A stretch of DNA of 47,799 bases from Chryseobacterium gleum (lineage in GTDB: Bacteria; Bacteroidota; Bacteroidia; Flavobacteriales_D; Sanyastnellaceae), in contig CAMBPD010000003.1 of assembly GCA_945869405.1 (NCBI GenBank), positions 1-47,799 on the forward strand, read 5' to 3'. Positions 35,720 through 45,700 of this stretch are shown piece by piece. A program made the position numbers and the translations under genes. A model generated the notes under the pieces. It was not told the origin of the DNA, did no database searches, and saw only the letters and a list, made by a program, of their open reading frames with translations. How positions within the stretch are numbered: position 1 is the stretch's first letter; every line of letters begins with the position of its first letter.

Positions 35720-35738
35720 GACAGTGTGTTTGGGTTGG

Positions 35739-35746
35739 CGAAGGTA
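35739..35746 (-). promoter_or_regulatory. Candidate -7 box TACCTTCG for kynU
   Basis: TACCTTCG on the minus strand, 19 nt before the kynU ATG; the same octamer as at 12120 and 28662. TTG on the minus strand lies 25 bp upstream. Confidence 0.5.
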
Positions 35747-35817
35747 TCTTGCGCAGCGCATTTTTGTGTTGCAAAAAACGGCATTCCAACTGCTGCAAAA
35801 ACTTTCAATTTCGAAAA

Positions 35818-37110
35818 ATGAATACATCACGTTCAGCCGAATTATTTGAAAAAGCCAAAACCTTTTTCCCCGGTGGAGTCAATTCACCCGTGCGCGCGTT
35901 CAAATCGGTCGGTGGTACGCCGATATTCTTTGCCAAGGGACAAGGATCGCATTTGTGGGATGAAGACTGCAACGAGTATATCGATTATTGCTGCTCGTGG
36001 GGGCCTCTCATTTTGGGTCATGCTCCTCCAGCTGTAGTGAAAGCCGTTCAACAGACCGTTGCTAACGGCAGCAGCTTTGGCGCTCCTACTCGGCTGGAAA
36101 ACGACTTAGCCGAGCTGATACTCAAAAATCATCGGTATATCGAGAAGATACGTTTTGTGAGCAGCGGAACGGAAGCAGCGATGAGCGCCATTCGATTGGC
36201 ACGTGGATATACTGGCCGCGATAAAATCATCAAGTTCGAAGGGTGCTATCATGGTCATGTCGACAGTTTGCTTGTGAAAGCGGGCAGTGGCTTGGCCACA
36301 TTAGGCACTTCGAGTTCTGCAGGCATCCCTGAATCCTATGCCAAAGAAACCATCGTTCTTCCGCTCAACGACATCAGCGCGCTTGAGCAGGCTGTCGCTG
36401 AGTATCGAGGACAAATTGCTGTTGTGGCCATTGAGCCCATACCGGCCAACAACGGCCTGTTATTGCAAGAGGGCGATTTCTTAAGACAACTGCGGGAGGT
36501 GTGCACACGCGAAAAGATATTGCTTCTGTTCGATGAGGTCATCAGTGGGTTTAGAGTAGGCTTCGAAGGGGCTTCAGGCTATTATGGCATTCAACCCGAT
36601 GTGCTTGCGTTTGGAAAAATAATCGGAGGCGGTTTACCCGTGGGTGCCTATGCCTCGAGCGCAGAGGTTATGAGCCACGTAGCACCCGAAGGACCTGTAT
36701 ACCAGGCGGGCACGCTAAGCGGTAATCCCGTCGCCATGTCCGCAGGAATTGCGCAGCTCACCGAATGTTTGCGGCCTGGTTTCTATGAAGAGTTAAAGGA
36801 AAAAACAGACTACTTGGTAAACAACGTGCTGGGGTACGCTAGGAGCAAGAACTACAAATTCAATATGTTCAGTGTGGGCAGTATTTTCTGGGTGACCTTT
36901 TCTGCTCAAAAAGCCATCCGCCGGAGCGATGAAATTGACAGCGAAGAGATGCAAAAGTTTGCTCCGTTCCACCGATCGCTGCTCGAGCAAGGCATATACC
37001 TCGGGCCTAGCGGCTATGAGGTTGGGTTTGTGTCGGCAGCGCATTCAACCTCAGACTTAGACATCACAATTACTGCCATGCAGCGGGCGCTCGACGCGGT
37101 ATTCGCATAA
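35818..37110 (+). CDS. hemL: Glutamate-1-semialdehyde 2,1-aminomutase
   Basis: 430 residues from the ATG at 35818; the upstream 23 codons are Cys-rich and lie in the kynU promoter. FPGGVNSPVRAFKSVGGTP is the signature N-terminus, followed by VSSGTEAAMSAIRLARG, GCYHGHVDSLLVKAGSG and LFDEVISGFR. The PLP Lys267 is in AFGKIIGGGLPVGAYAS. It converts glutamate-1-semialdehyde to 5-aminolevulinate, the C5 route to heme. The stop is one base from that of the convergent membrane-protein gene. Heme supply is relevant to the di-heme cytochromes encoded nearby, but no regulatory tie is visible. Confidence 0.97.
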   Translation: MNTSRSAELFEKAKTFFPGGVNSPVRAFKSVGGTPIFFAKGQGSHLWDEDCNEYIDYCCSWGPLILGHAPPAVVKAVQQTVANGSSFGAPTRLENDLAELILKNHRYIEKIRFVSSGTEAAMSAIRLARGYTGRDKIIKFEGCYHGHVDSLLVKAGSGLATLGTSSSAGIPESYAKETIVLPLNDISALEQAVAEYRGQIAVVAIEPIPANNGLLLQEGDFLRQLREVCTREKILLLFDEVISGFRVGFEGASGYYGIQPDVLAFGKIIGGGLPVGAYASSAEVMSHVAPEGPVYQAGTLSGNPVAMSAGIAQLTECLRPGFYEELKEKTDYLVNNVLGYARSKNYKFNMFSVGSIFWVTFSAQKAIRRSDEIDSEEMQKFAPFHRSLLEQGIYLGPSGYEVGFVSAAHSTSDLDITITAMQRALDAVFA

Positions 37111-37111
37111 T

Positions 37112-37846
37112 TCAAAATGGATAACGCAACACAATCATTGCGTCGATAAGCAACGATTTCCCCGGAGTGCGCTTACCTCCTGGTAAGAGCAGAAGTGTAA
37201 GGATAGAGAGTGACATAGAAATCCAAACGGACACACTTTGTTCGTTGGCAACAAGGGAGATGATTAGCGCTATCGAAACACAGGCAATTGCTAAGGCCCT
37301 TATTCCCTTTTCACCGAGCAAGCGAAGCGTGGCATCGGGTGTTGATTCCACAAACATATCTTCGCTCATGGATAACGCGGTAATCCATAGCACGGCAGCT
37401 GCCAAGAATGGCAATTGAGACTCCACCGAAATTCCTATTTGCTGGATGGGCCAAAGCATGCACAATGTTGTCCAGCACAACCCAATAACCAAATTGTTTA
37501 GGATGGGTATGTTGCGCAACGACATCCTTGCCAATCGCCAAGACACCGGCATCCAATGGGTCCGATAAATCGCCACAAGAACAGCACACAGCAGGGGCAA
37601 TTTCATTGCATCTAACCCTTGGAACGTAACACACGCTCCAGTGAGGGCTACCAACACCGATGAGCGTTGCTTGCGCATGACATCATCGGTCAAAAAAAGA
37701 TACGCCAACCACGTAAAAAAAAACACTTGTGCTACCAGCGTCCAGCGAATCCAGACATCGCAGCGCACAAACGACTCAACACACCATGCAGCCGCAGCAA
37801 TAGCAACCCACAATCGCGAAGCGACAAGCCGATGAATGATTTTCAT
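37112..37846 (-). CDS. UbiA-like integral membrane protein lacking the Asp-rich motifs
   Basis: 244 residues with about seven hydrophobic segments. The order of segments and MSLRNIPILNNLVIGLCWTT resembles a group of UbiA-like membrane proteins in Bacteroidota, but no NDxxDxxxD motif is present; only TDD follows the second helix. It is therefore unlikely to be an active prenyltransferase of the usual type. Compare the intact UbiA enzyme at 3698. Its ATG overlaps the stop of the upstream gene (37843-37846), so the two are coupled. The family call is tentative; what is certain is a small polytopic membrane protein. Confidence 0.6.
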   Translation of the reverse strand: MKIIHRLVASRLWVAIAAAAWCVESFVRCDVWIRWTLVAQVFFFTWLAYLFLTDDVMRKQRSSVLVALTGACVTFQGLDAMKLPLLCAVLVAIYRTHWMPVSWRLARMSLRNIPILNNLVIGLCWTTLCMLWPIQQIGISVESQLPFLAAAVLWITALSMSEDMFVESTPDATLRLLGEKGIRALAIACVSIALIISLVANEQSVSVWISMSLSILTLLLLPGGKRTPGKSLLIDAMIVLRYPF

Positions 37847-38463
37847 TTATTGAGGAAGAGAAACCAGTAGGCAACACCCGCCGCCGAGCCCAAGAAACCG
37901 CCCTCCATTGCTCGCGACAGCTTTCGCGTGCGCGCAGGTGGCTCGTAGCCATCGGCATAGATATCGTTGTATTTGTACTCCGGATGGCTCATGGTCTTCT
38001 CCCGAATCTTGATTTTCGGAATGAGCTGAATCAACGTATACATGATAGGCGGCCCTACAGCAGTCATATACCCATCGCCACCCCACAAAGAGACGCCAGC
38101 GCAAAGAGCAAATCCCACTGCGAAGGTTGGCCAAGGGTCAAAGTTTTGGCGCGCATCGTTCTCGCCCGCCAAGTAATAGCGCATTTCATCGACCGAGTAA
38201 ATGTTGCCCAGCATTTCGTCTTTCAGATAAAAAACCTCTTCGCCTCCTGCACCATAGCTAACACTAAACACATCATTCTTATGGATTTCTCTAACGATTA
38301 CTTTGCCATTGGGCTTGGTAAGTTGCAACAGCAAAACGGTTCCAGAATCCGACAAGATAGTGCACTCCATTGCCCTTCCATTCATGAGTAACACGGAGTC
38401 TTGAGCGCATGCGTGAAGCATGAATAAAGAAGCTGTAAAAGCTAGTAGCAACCGACTAATCAT
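37843..38463 (-). CDS. Exported protein of unknown function with C-terminal hydrophobic segments
   Basis: 206 residues from the ATG at 38463. The N-terminus is a signal peptide with a lipobox-like LHAC-AQ. A beta-rich domain follows (SVLLMNGRAMECTILSDSG, then VIVREIHKNDVFSVSYG), of the type that in many Bacteroidota proteins begins 'D.I.L.NG..I...V....' and reads as a small SH3-like fold. Two hydrophobic segments come later (FAVGFALCAGVSLWGG and AMEGGFLGSAAGVAYWFLFL), so it is membrane-associated. A full -7 box ends 3 nt before the ATG, predicting a leaderless mRNA. It is coupled to the UbiA-like gene. No function can be assigned. Confidence 0.65.
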   Translation of the reverse strand: MISRLLLAFTASLFMLHACAQDSVLLMNGRAMECTILSDSGTVLLLQLTKPNGKVIVREIHKNDVFSVSYGAGGEEVFYLKDEMLGNIYSVDEMRYYLAGENDARQNFDPWPTFAVGFALCAGVSLWGGDGYMTAVGPPIMYTLIQLIPKIKIREKTMSHPEYKYNDIYADGYEPPARTRKLSRAMEGGFLGSAAGVAYWFLFLNK

Positions 38464-38466
38464 GAA

Positions 38467-38474
38467 CAAATATA
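38467..38474 (-). promoter_or_regulatory. Candidate -7 box TATATTTG, leaderless transcript
   Basis: TATATTTG on the minus strand, a full consensus match, ends 3 nt before the ATG at 38463. The transcription start would fall at the start codon. Confidence 0.5.
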
Positions 38475-38499
38475 AGCGCGCAGTTACGAGCCTATCACA

Positions 38500-39186
38500 T
38501 CATGAGGGTATAGCCAACGCACCAACCGACAACTGCACTCCGTTTATCTTGAGCAGCGCCATAGCACATGCTTCTATTGTAGCACCTGTGGTAATCACAT
38601 CATCGATGAGGAGTATTCGTTTGTTTTCAAATTTCTCTGGTTCGCGCACCCAGAAAATATCCTTGACGTTGGTCCACCGCGAAACCCTTCCGCGGCGGGT
38701 TTGTGTTGCATTAAAGTGCACACGCGTCAGATTATTCAACGATACTTCGACGCCCAATGTTTCGGCCATACCGCGCGCTATGCAATCGCATTGGTTATAA
38801 CCGCGTATATGCAGTTTCTTGGGGTGAAGCGGCACAGGCACAATTACATCAATGCCTTTCATGCGTTCCGATTCGAGCAACTCATGCGCGAACAAAGCAC
38901 CCAGCCGTTCGCCTACTTCCTGGTCGCCGTGATACTTCAAGCGGTGAATGAGTCGATGTGAAATACCATTGCGCGGCATGCTCAAAAATGCCGTTGCCGC
39001 TTCCAATTCGATTCTACCCCAAAACAATTTCTCCACTGTGTTGCCAGATTCATCGCTCATTTGCAACCGAGGCAAATGTGTGAGGCAGTGCATACACACG
39101 GCCTTTTCGTAATGCATCAAATTGCGATTACAGGAAGAGCAATACTTGGGGAAAAAAAGGGCGCCTAAATCTGTTGCGTAGCTCAT
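38500..39186 (-). CDS. ComF-family phosphoribosyltransferase-like protein
   Basis: 228 residues. The N-terminus holds a four-Cys zinc site (CSSC at 16-19 and CMHC at 31-34) and the last third a PRPP-binding loop (LLIDDVITTGAT, about 193-204). IHRLKYHGDQEVGERLG and VPVPLHPKKLHIRGYNQCD are also typical. ComF is needed for uptake of transforming DNA in competent bacteria, and the same family occurs widely in species not known to be competent, so the role here is open. It stands alone, 36 bp upstream of the 38463 gene on the same strand, whose own -7 box lies in that gap. Confidence 0.92.
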   Translation of the reverse strand: MSYATDLGALFFPKYCSSCNRNLMHYEKAVCMHCLTHLPRLQMSDESGNTVEKLFWGRIELEAATAFLSMPRNGISHRLIHRLKYHGDQEVGERLGALFAHELLESERMKGIDVIVPVPLHPKKLHIRGYNQCDCIARGMAETLGVEVSLNNLTRVHFNATQTRRGRVSRWTNVKDIFWVREPEKFENKRILLIDDVITTGATIEACAMALLKINGVQLSVGALAIPS

Positions 39187-39285
39187 AGAAACTGGATTTT
39201 TTTACAATGATCCAGTGCCGAACGAAACCAGGCTATTCCTATTTGGAATACCTCATGCCCATATAAAAAACAGAAACTATACTCC

Positions 39286-39792
39286 TCAGCCCAACTGAGC
39301 CCGCTGCATGCGGAGTTTATCTACGATGGATGCCACCGCAGGACACACCATAGTATTCTTATAGGTAAGATCCATAATCTGGTGCATGTTCTTTCGGTCG
39401 GTATGCGGGAATTCACGGCAGGCCTTTGGACGCACATCATAAATACTACAATAGTTGTCGGCTCCCAAGAACGCGCAAGGGGCTGTATTTAGAACCCAGT
39501 CATTCTCCTCATCGATATGCAGATAACGCTCGGTAAATTGCGCCGACTTCATCCCCAGGTGCTTTGCAATTCTGTCTATATCGACATCACGAAAAATTGG
39601 AGAGGTTGTTTTACAACAATTCGCGCATTGCAGGCAATCAATACGTTTGAATGCTTCCTCATGCAGTGGATGAAACGATTGATCGACATCTTTTCTGCGT
39701 GTGAGATTCTGTAAAAATTTCTTGTTTTCCTTCTTGAACTGGATCGCCTTGTTGAGCGGTTTAAGAAGATTAGCGGGGAGTGGTTCGTTCAT
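39286..39792 (-). CDS. YkgJ-family Cys-cluster protein
   Basis: 168 residues. IDCLQCANCCKTTSPIF gives the CxxCxxCC core (Cys53, 56, 59, 60), with further Cys at 106, 115 and 125 (CAFLGADNYCSIYDVRPKAC). The RPKACREFP motif is typical of the YkgJ (CxxCxxxCC) group, thought to bind zinc or iron-sulfur. There is no signal peptide, so it should be cytoplasmic. Its start codon overlaps the stop of the second di-heme peroxidase by one base (39792), making it the last gene of the MbnP operon. A role in metal supply or in maturation of the operon products is inference. Confidence 0.85.
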   Translation of the reverse strand: MNEPLPANLLKPLNKAIQFKKENKKFLQNLTRRKDVDQSFHPLHEEAFKRIDCLQCANCCKTTSPIFRDVDIDRIAKHLGMKSAQFTERYLHIDEENDWVLNTAPCAFLGADNYCSIYDVRPKACREFPHTDRKNMHQIMDLTYKNTMVCPAVASIVDKLRMQRAQLG

Positions 39793-40889
39793 CAGTGGGG
39801 ATCGCTGAAAGCAGGGTTATTTATAAATGAGGTGTCGGTCAGCGTTTTCAAGAAAGCAATAATCGCCAACTCATCCACTTCGTCGAGGAACAAGCCACCA
39901 CCGGCAGCTTCCATGAACGGGTCGATAGTTGTGCTCACCTGACCTCCGGTATTGTAATGGGCAATCACCTCATTCAACGTGGCAAATCGTCCGTCGTGCA
40001 TGTAAGGCGCAGTGAGTTCAATGTTGCGCAGGGTCGGTGTTTTGAAGCGACCACTATCGAGAGGATTTCCGGTAACCGCAGCCAGCCCCGGATCAGACTG
40101 GAACTGGGCGTCTAGGCCATTGTTGTGCATCAAGTAGTCGCCTATTTGCATTCCTGCCGGACCATGGCAGTGGAAACAATCTGCTCCACCCCACGGCTGC
40201 CCTGTATTTGGGTTTAAGCCGCCCTCGGTAAGGAAAAGATTGAAACCCGTTTCTTCGAGCAACGAGAATGAGTATTGCCCGGCTCGTTCACGATCAAACT
40301 TTGAATTGGCGCTAATCATTGTTCGTAGAAACGAGGCCATTGCTTTTGCAGCTTTGTCGCGTGTGATATCGGTTGATCCATACGCCGCGTAAAACATCTG
40401 CGAATAGCTGGGGTTGCTGCGAAGCGCATCAAGCGCGGCATCCCATGTATTATTCATTTCAATGGGGTTGATGATGGGTTCCAACACTTGTTCTTCCAGT
40501 GTGCGCGAGCGTCCGTCCCAAAAATAATTGTATGCCCATCCTAAGTTGACCAATGCCATGGATTGGCGGTTGCCCTGGGCACCAGTAATACCTGTGCTGA
40601 ATTGATTTGGATCGGAAAAACCGTGCTCTGGTAAATGGCATGAACCGCAGCTCTGTGTTCCATCTGCACTCAAGTTTTTCTCCCAAAACAAATAACGCCC
40701 GAGTGCAACACCCTCGACGGTGAGCGGATTGTCGGCCGGAATATCCATAGGTGGAAACAACGCCGGTATCACCAGGTTATACGGAGTCGCTTCATAGGCT
40801 GGCGCAACGGGAAATTCAGGCTCATATGGATTGCAGGAAGCAAGCACGATGAAAAAACACAACACAGTGTATAATGATAATTTTCTCAT
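39792..40889 (-). CDS. Di-heme cytochrome c peroxidase / MauG-MbnH-like lipoprotein (second copy)
   Basis: 365 residues. A lipobox (VLASC, Cys19) predicts a lipoprotein. Two c-type heme sites are seen: CGSCH (81-85) and CFHCH (238-242). [17 protein letters not shown] before the first heme, [18 protein letters not shown], and [17 protein letters not shown] are standard for the CcpA/MauG superfamily. Members either reduce peroxide or, like MauG and MbnH, use a bis-Fe(IV) state to oxidise a protein partner. Linkage to an MbnP-family gene favours the second role. The ATG overlaps the stop of the first copy by 4 bp. Tandem paralogue of the gene at 40886. Confidence 0.92.
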   Translation of the reverse strand: MRKLSLYTVLCFFIVLASCNPYEPEFPVAPAYEATPYNLVIPALFPPMDIPADNPLTVEGVALGRYLFWEKNLSADGTQSCGSCHLPEHGFSDPNQFSTGITGAQGNRQSMALVNLGWAYNYFWDGRSRTLEEQVLEPIINPIEMNNTWDAALDALRSNPSYSQMFYAAYGSTDITRDKAAKAMASFLRTMISANSKFDRERAGQYSFSLLEETGFNLFLTEGGLNPNTGQPWGGADCFHCHGPAGMQIGDYLMHNNGLDAQFQSDPGLAAVTGNPLDSGRFKTPTLRNIELTAPYMHDGRFATLNEVIAHYNTGGQVSTTIDPFMEAAGGGLFLDEVDELAIIAFLKTLTDTSFINNPAFSDPH

Positions 40890-41905
40890 TGTATCAAAGG
40901 TAGTAGGTCTTTATTCTGAACAAAATTCCAATCTGTGAGCGTAGTCAAGAAGAGCACTAAATCGGCCTGCTCCTGCGGAGACAAGCCAAGGGGGTGTATG
41001 CGCGCATCCTTGTTGCGATGATCTCTGCCCCCGCTGTTGTAAAAGGCCACGACCTCCTCAAGCGACGCTATACTTCCATCGTGCATATAGGGCCCCGTTA
41101 GTTGGATATTTCGCAGGGTGGGCGTTTTGAAGCGACCCACATCCTCATCGCGGTGCGTGGCACGTGCCTTTCCCACATCCGTGTAGTCCTCTTGCAACCC
41201 GATATTGTAATAGTCCATGTCGGTATAGAAAACGCCACTGTGGCAAGAAGCACATTGTGTGCGCTCAGAAAAGAACAAGTCCCTCCCCCTCAACTCGTTT
41301 TCATTTACGATGTTCTTTTGCCCCTGTAAATAGCGATCATAGCGACCATCACCGGAGATTAGCGTGCGCTGAAAGCACCCCAAAGCGCGTGTCACCACGT
41401 ATGGATCAATTGTATCGCGATTGTAGGCCGCGCGAGAAAGCTCGCGCAGCAGCGGATCCAAATTCAACCGTGCGACCGCCAGCATCATGTTGCTACCCAT
41501 TTCCAGGCTATCGTGAAGAGGTGCGAGTGCCTGCGTTTCAAGGGAAGGAACTCCGCCCTCCATCATAAACCGGCTCATCCATGCGAGATTCACCAATGTC
41601 GGCGCGTTTCGCATGCCAGAAATTCCATGTATGCCCGGGCTCACCATTCGGCCATCTGTGAAGGCCGCGCTTAGCACATGGCAAGAACCACAATTCAATT
41701 CTTGATTCGCAGATAATCTGTTGTCGTAAAACAACCTTCGCCCCAGCTCGATACGCAGCTTCGTGGGCTCATTTCCCTGAGGGTAATCGATGGGCGGAAA
41801 ACCGGATGGAACACGCACTTGAATGGGCTCATCGGTCAATTTAGGTTGCGCCTTAGGAGAACAGGCTATCAAGAAAATGAACACGATGAGAACACGCCAA
41901 ATCAT
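40886..41905 (-). CDS. Di-heme cytochrome c peroxidase / MauG-MbnH-like lipoprotein (first copy)
   Basis: 339 residues. A lipobox (FLIAC, Cys15) predicts a lipoprotein facing the periplasm. Heme sites are CGSCH (72-76) and CASCH (218-222). [36 protein letters not shown] and [20 protein letters not shown] match the MauG/CcpA family. The two copies share the same domain order but differ clearly in sequence, so the duplication is old or the genes came together. It overlaps the MbnP-like gene upstream and the second copy downstream by 4 bp each, indicating production in fixed ratio. Confidence 0.92.
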   Translation of the reverse strand: MIWRVLIVFIFLIACSPKAQPKLTDEPIQVRVPSGFPPIDYPQGNEPTKLRIELGRRLFYDNRLSANQELNCGSCHVLSAAFTDGRMVSPGIHGISGMRNAPTLVNLAWMSRFMMEGGVPSLETQALAPLHDSLEMGSNMMLAVARLNLDPLLRELSRAAYNRDTIDPYVVTRALGCFQRTLISGDGRYDRYLQGQKNIVNENELRGRDLFFSERTQCASCHSGVFYTDMDYYNIGLQEDYTDVGKARATHRDEDVGRFKTPTLRNIQLTGPYMHDGSIASLEEVVAFYNSGGRDHRNKDARIHPLGLSPQEQADLVLFLTTLTDWNFVQNKDLLPLIQ

Positions 41906-42666
41906 GGCTGAAAACTCAAGGCCAACAAGTAATTATCCATGAAGTTATTTGTAAGATCCGGATTGGTACCTCCGTGCGTTATGGCCTCGAAAGCGATATT
42001 TACATCATTGCCATTTACCGGAGAAAATAGTTGGTCTACGTTGAGATGAACTGCAAACACGTGGTTGGTGCCTTTAAGCTCCAGGTTAAATGGCGCTGAA
42101 GTAAACTGCCTATAGCTGAAATCATCGCCCGTATGAATGGCAATAGGTGTCAACAAAGGTTGACCCTCTGTGCCTGTAGTGTCGCACTTACCTTCGAACT
42201 TCGCGAAAATGTACCCCGTATTCCACACCCAAAACATTCCTTGCGATCCCGCAACACTCAACGCGCTCGTGCTTGGGTATTGTGCAGGATCTTGGTCTTT
42301 ATTGTAATCTCGTGGAACACCAATACCAAATTTCATGGTAGTGTAATTACCTGCAGGAATTTCCGCTGTCGCGGTGTTGTTTCCGTAAAAATCCACAAGC
42401 ATAAAATCCTTGAGCAACAACTCAGTGCCGTCGTCTTTGACGAGTGTAATGAGAGAGATATAATTCATGAATTTGTCGGAGCGAAGTCGGTTTCCAAAAT
42501 CGTCTAGATACACTTGCTGCATTTGAAAGGGTTGTCCTTGCCAGAGCGCATCAAATGAAACCGTGGCGGTAGTTTTAGAATCAACAATTACTTGCGGCTC
42601 GTCTTTGCACGATTGCAAGAAAAACACAGATGCAATCACTAAAAGAGGGAATCGGAAGACTTTCAT
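41902..42666 (-). CDS. MbnP-family periplasmic lipoprotein (likely copper-binding)
   Basis: 254 residues. A lipobox (FLQSC, Cys20) is followed by a beta-sandwich-like domain: TATVSFDALWQGQPFQM, MNYISLITLVKDDGTELLLK, AEIPAGNYTTMKFGIGVP, and then GMFWVWNTGYIFAKFEG with Trp146 and Trp148. In the known MbnP/MbnH pair of methanotrophs, the di-heme MbnH oxidises a Trp of MbnP to kynurenine, and MbnP binds copper. The conserved W-x-W stretch and the two MbnH-like genes directly downstream support the same pairing here. First gene of a four-gene coupled operon. A -7 box lies 24 nt upstream. Confidence 0.8.
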   Translation of the reverse strand: MKVFRFPLLVIASVFFLQSCKDEPQVIVDSKTTATVSFDALWQGQPFQMQQVYLDDFGNRLRSDKFMNYISLITLVKDDGTELLLKDFMLVDFYGNNTATAEIPAGNYTTMKFGIGVPRDYNKDQDPAQYPSTSALSVAGSQGMFWVWNTGYIFAKFEGKCDTTGTEGQPLLTPIAIHTGDDFSYRQFTSAPFNLELKGTNHVFAVHLNVDQLFSPVNGNDVNIAFEAITHGGTNPDLTNNFMDNYLLALSFQP

Positions 42667-42690
42667 GAGGTACTTATTATCAATGTTCTA

Positions 42691-42698
42691 CAAAAATA
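42691..42698 (-). promoter_or_regulatory. Candidate -7 box TATTTTTG for the MbnP operon
   Basis: TATTTTTG on the minus strand, full match to TAnnTTTG, 24 nt before the MbnP ATG at 42666, in the 108-bp gap to the divergent helicase gene. No metal-regulator operator is recognisable. Confidence 0.5.
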
Positions 42699-42774
42699 AG
42701 TGACATTCATCCGAACAGCCGATGTAAAAAGTCAAAAATGGCAGATATTAGAGGCATTCGTCAATCGACACATT

Positions 42775-45700
42775 ATGAGCACCACGAAAAGATTTACGGT
42801 TATTAAGGCCAGCGCAGGCAGCGGCAAAACGTACATGCTAGTAAAGCACTACTTGATGTATGCGCTCCGCTTCGAGAACTATACCTACTACAAGCACATA
42901 CTTGCCATCACGTTCACCAATGCGGCTGCAGCAGAGATGAAGCATCGAGTGATGAAACGTCTGAGCGAGATTTCATCCAACACAGAATCATCCGGACTAA
43001 CGGAAGAACTGTGTAAGGTTTTGAATGTGTCACCGCAAGAAATTCAGTTACGATCAACGCGCGTGTACAAACACATGCTGCACAACTACCGCAAGCTGAG
43101 CATTCTCACCATCGACAGTTTTACCACACGTGTCGTTCGCTCGTTTGCCAAAGACCTCCAGCTCAATTCAGACTTCAACATTGAGCTCAACTCCGAAAAT
43201 TTTCAAGAAAAAATTGTTTCGCGCTTAATGGACGAGTTGGGAAGTGACACCTTGCTTACGAGTTATCTCAAAGGGTATAGCATGATGCAACTTGAAGACG
43301 GCAGTTCGTGGAATCCACGGGGGGATCTCATTAAAATCTCCAACGAGATCTTCCGCGAAAACGGACAAGACTCGCTGAAAAAACTAGCCGATATTGATTT
43401 GACGATGTTCCAAGAGGCACACAAACTATTGCGCGATAAGATCAAAAAGTATGAGCACTCACTCATGTCGACAGCGGGCAAGATGGTTGCGCTTTTGGAT
43501 AGAGCCAGCGTAACCACAAGCGACATTCCGAATAAGAAAAGTGGTTTTTTGAGTAAACTCAAAAACTACGCTGAGGGAGTTGTAAACCAAAAAAAATCGG
43601 GATACTTCACTGCAGCTATTGAAGAGGGGAAATGGCTGCATAAAGATGCTGATTCCAATGTCCGCGTATCATTCGAAACCATCGAACAAGAGCTCAACCA
43701 ACTTGCTTTGGAACTCTCCGCGCTTCTCACGAAAGAACAACAAGACGCCTATGCTCTTTGCAAAAAGGTAAACGCTAACATATACACCACAGGCCTTATC
43801 GACAGGCTCAATCAATATGCAGTCGAGGTTCGTAAAGAGGAAAACACCCTGTTGCTTGCGGACTTCCATCGGTTAATCAACGACATCATTCGAGCCAACG
43901 ATGCCCCGTTCATCTACGAGCGCATTGGAGCTCGCTACAAGCACATACTCATTGATGAGTTTCAAGACACTTCAAAAACACAATGGATGAATCTCATCCC
44001 ATTGGTGCAGAACTCTCTTTCCGAAGGACATGAGAGCTTCATTGTGGGCGATGCCAAGCAGAGCATTTACAGGTGGCGTGCGGGATATGTAGAGCAGTTC
44101 ATCATGCTGCCTTCGGTTCCACCTGAATTCGACATGTCGCTCGCCACAAAAACATTTAAAGAGAATTATCACGAAGAACCGCTCATCACCAACTACAGAA
44201 GCAGTCAGTCGGTGATTGACTTCAACAACCTGTTTTTTCCAGAACTAGCGACACTTCTTCCGGCGTATACGGAAGTGTACAAGGATGTATGCCAGGAAAA
44301 AAAGAATAGCCAAATTGGCTATGTAAAAGTTGTAAGCAATTTGAATTTAAAGAATGGAGAAGAGAAAAAGGACAGGTTCGCTAAGCCTGAAATCCTACGT
44401 GCGATAAGAGCTAGCGTAGCCGACGGATTTCAATTCAGAGACATTACGATTCTTGTTCGCACTGCTGGGCATGCCGCTGAATGCGCTTCGTATTTGCACG
44501 ATCAAAAAATACAATGCACTACAGCCGACAGCTTCTTGATATACCACTCGGTGAGCGCCAAGGTAATTATGGGATTCTTTGAATTCAGCATCTATCCCAA
44601 ACATCGCTTTGCGGCATTCGATGTAGTGCAAGGGTTGGCGTCTATACACGATCACATTTCCGTGAGGAGTTTTGTTGAAGATTACTTGAACAACAAAGAC
44701 AAGAAAACACTTCAACTACACACCTTCCTTGCTGCAGCATTTGGTGATTTATCGCACATTATGCAAGGGGAGAACGTGTTTCACATGGCTATATCACTGC
44801 TGCGAGCATTCCAGCTTCCGGCAGATAGTGGGGTGGAATATCTTTTGGATCACATTCGGAATCAATGCATAGGAAAAAACATGAGTCTGCAGCGCTTCAT
44901 CGAATGGTGGAAAGAGCATCGCCACAAGTTGAGTGCGGCCGCTGCGCAGCACGATGCAGCCGTTCAAATCATGACTATTCACAAGGCAAAAGGACTTGAG
45001 TTTCCTGTTGTGATACTGCCCAACTTCTCGTCCCAAGCCAAGGACAACAATATTTGGATTGATCTCGATGAACAGGAGTATAAAATCCCAAGTGCCTTTG
45101 TTTCGATACGCATGAAAGACGAAGAAGGCGATGAAGAGGAGTCTATGCACGAGGGAGTGTCTGAAGAAATTCAGCGCATCTTTCTAGACTACATGAACAC
45201 GCTTTATGTCGCTTGCACAAGAGCTTCACAGCGCATGTATTTCATACAGGAAAAAGGCCAAAACTCCTTCAACCGACTGGTAGATTTAGCGCTTACAAAA
45301 GCGCTTCCGGGTTTCGGTACTTCAGCGTCATTCGAGATCGGACAACCCGAACGTTTTACCCCAAAGCCCTCGGTGAACATTATCCAAAAAGTAACGCTGA
45401 AAGGCAGGGAGGCGCTCTATCCGAGAATGAAACTTATTCCAAGAACACAACAAGACTCTCCGGCGCTAGCCTACGGAAAATTACTTCATGAGTGCATTTG
45501 TCTTTTAAAAAACAAAGAAGGTATTGCAGGCGCGATCGAGCGTGTATTGCGTGGAAAGCAAAATCAACGGGTGTGGACAAGCAAACTGCAAACCGACCTG
45601 CATAACCTTTTGCATCATGCAGAGGCGGGGCATTGGTTCAGCGGCTCAGACCCCACATTCTGTGAGCAAGAAATCATAGATAACTCAGGAAACAGTATAC

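Noticed and set aside
34445-42666. Functional link between kynureninase and kynurenine formed in an MbnP-type protein
   Set aside because: The MbnP kynurenine is a residue inside a protein, while KynU acts on free kynurenine in the cytosol; the genes are 6 kb apart in separate units. Coincidence is more likely.
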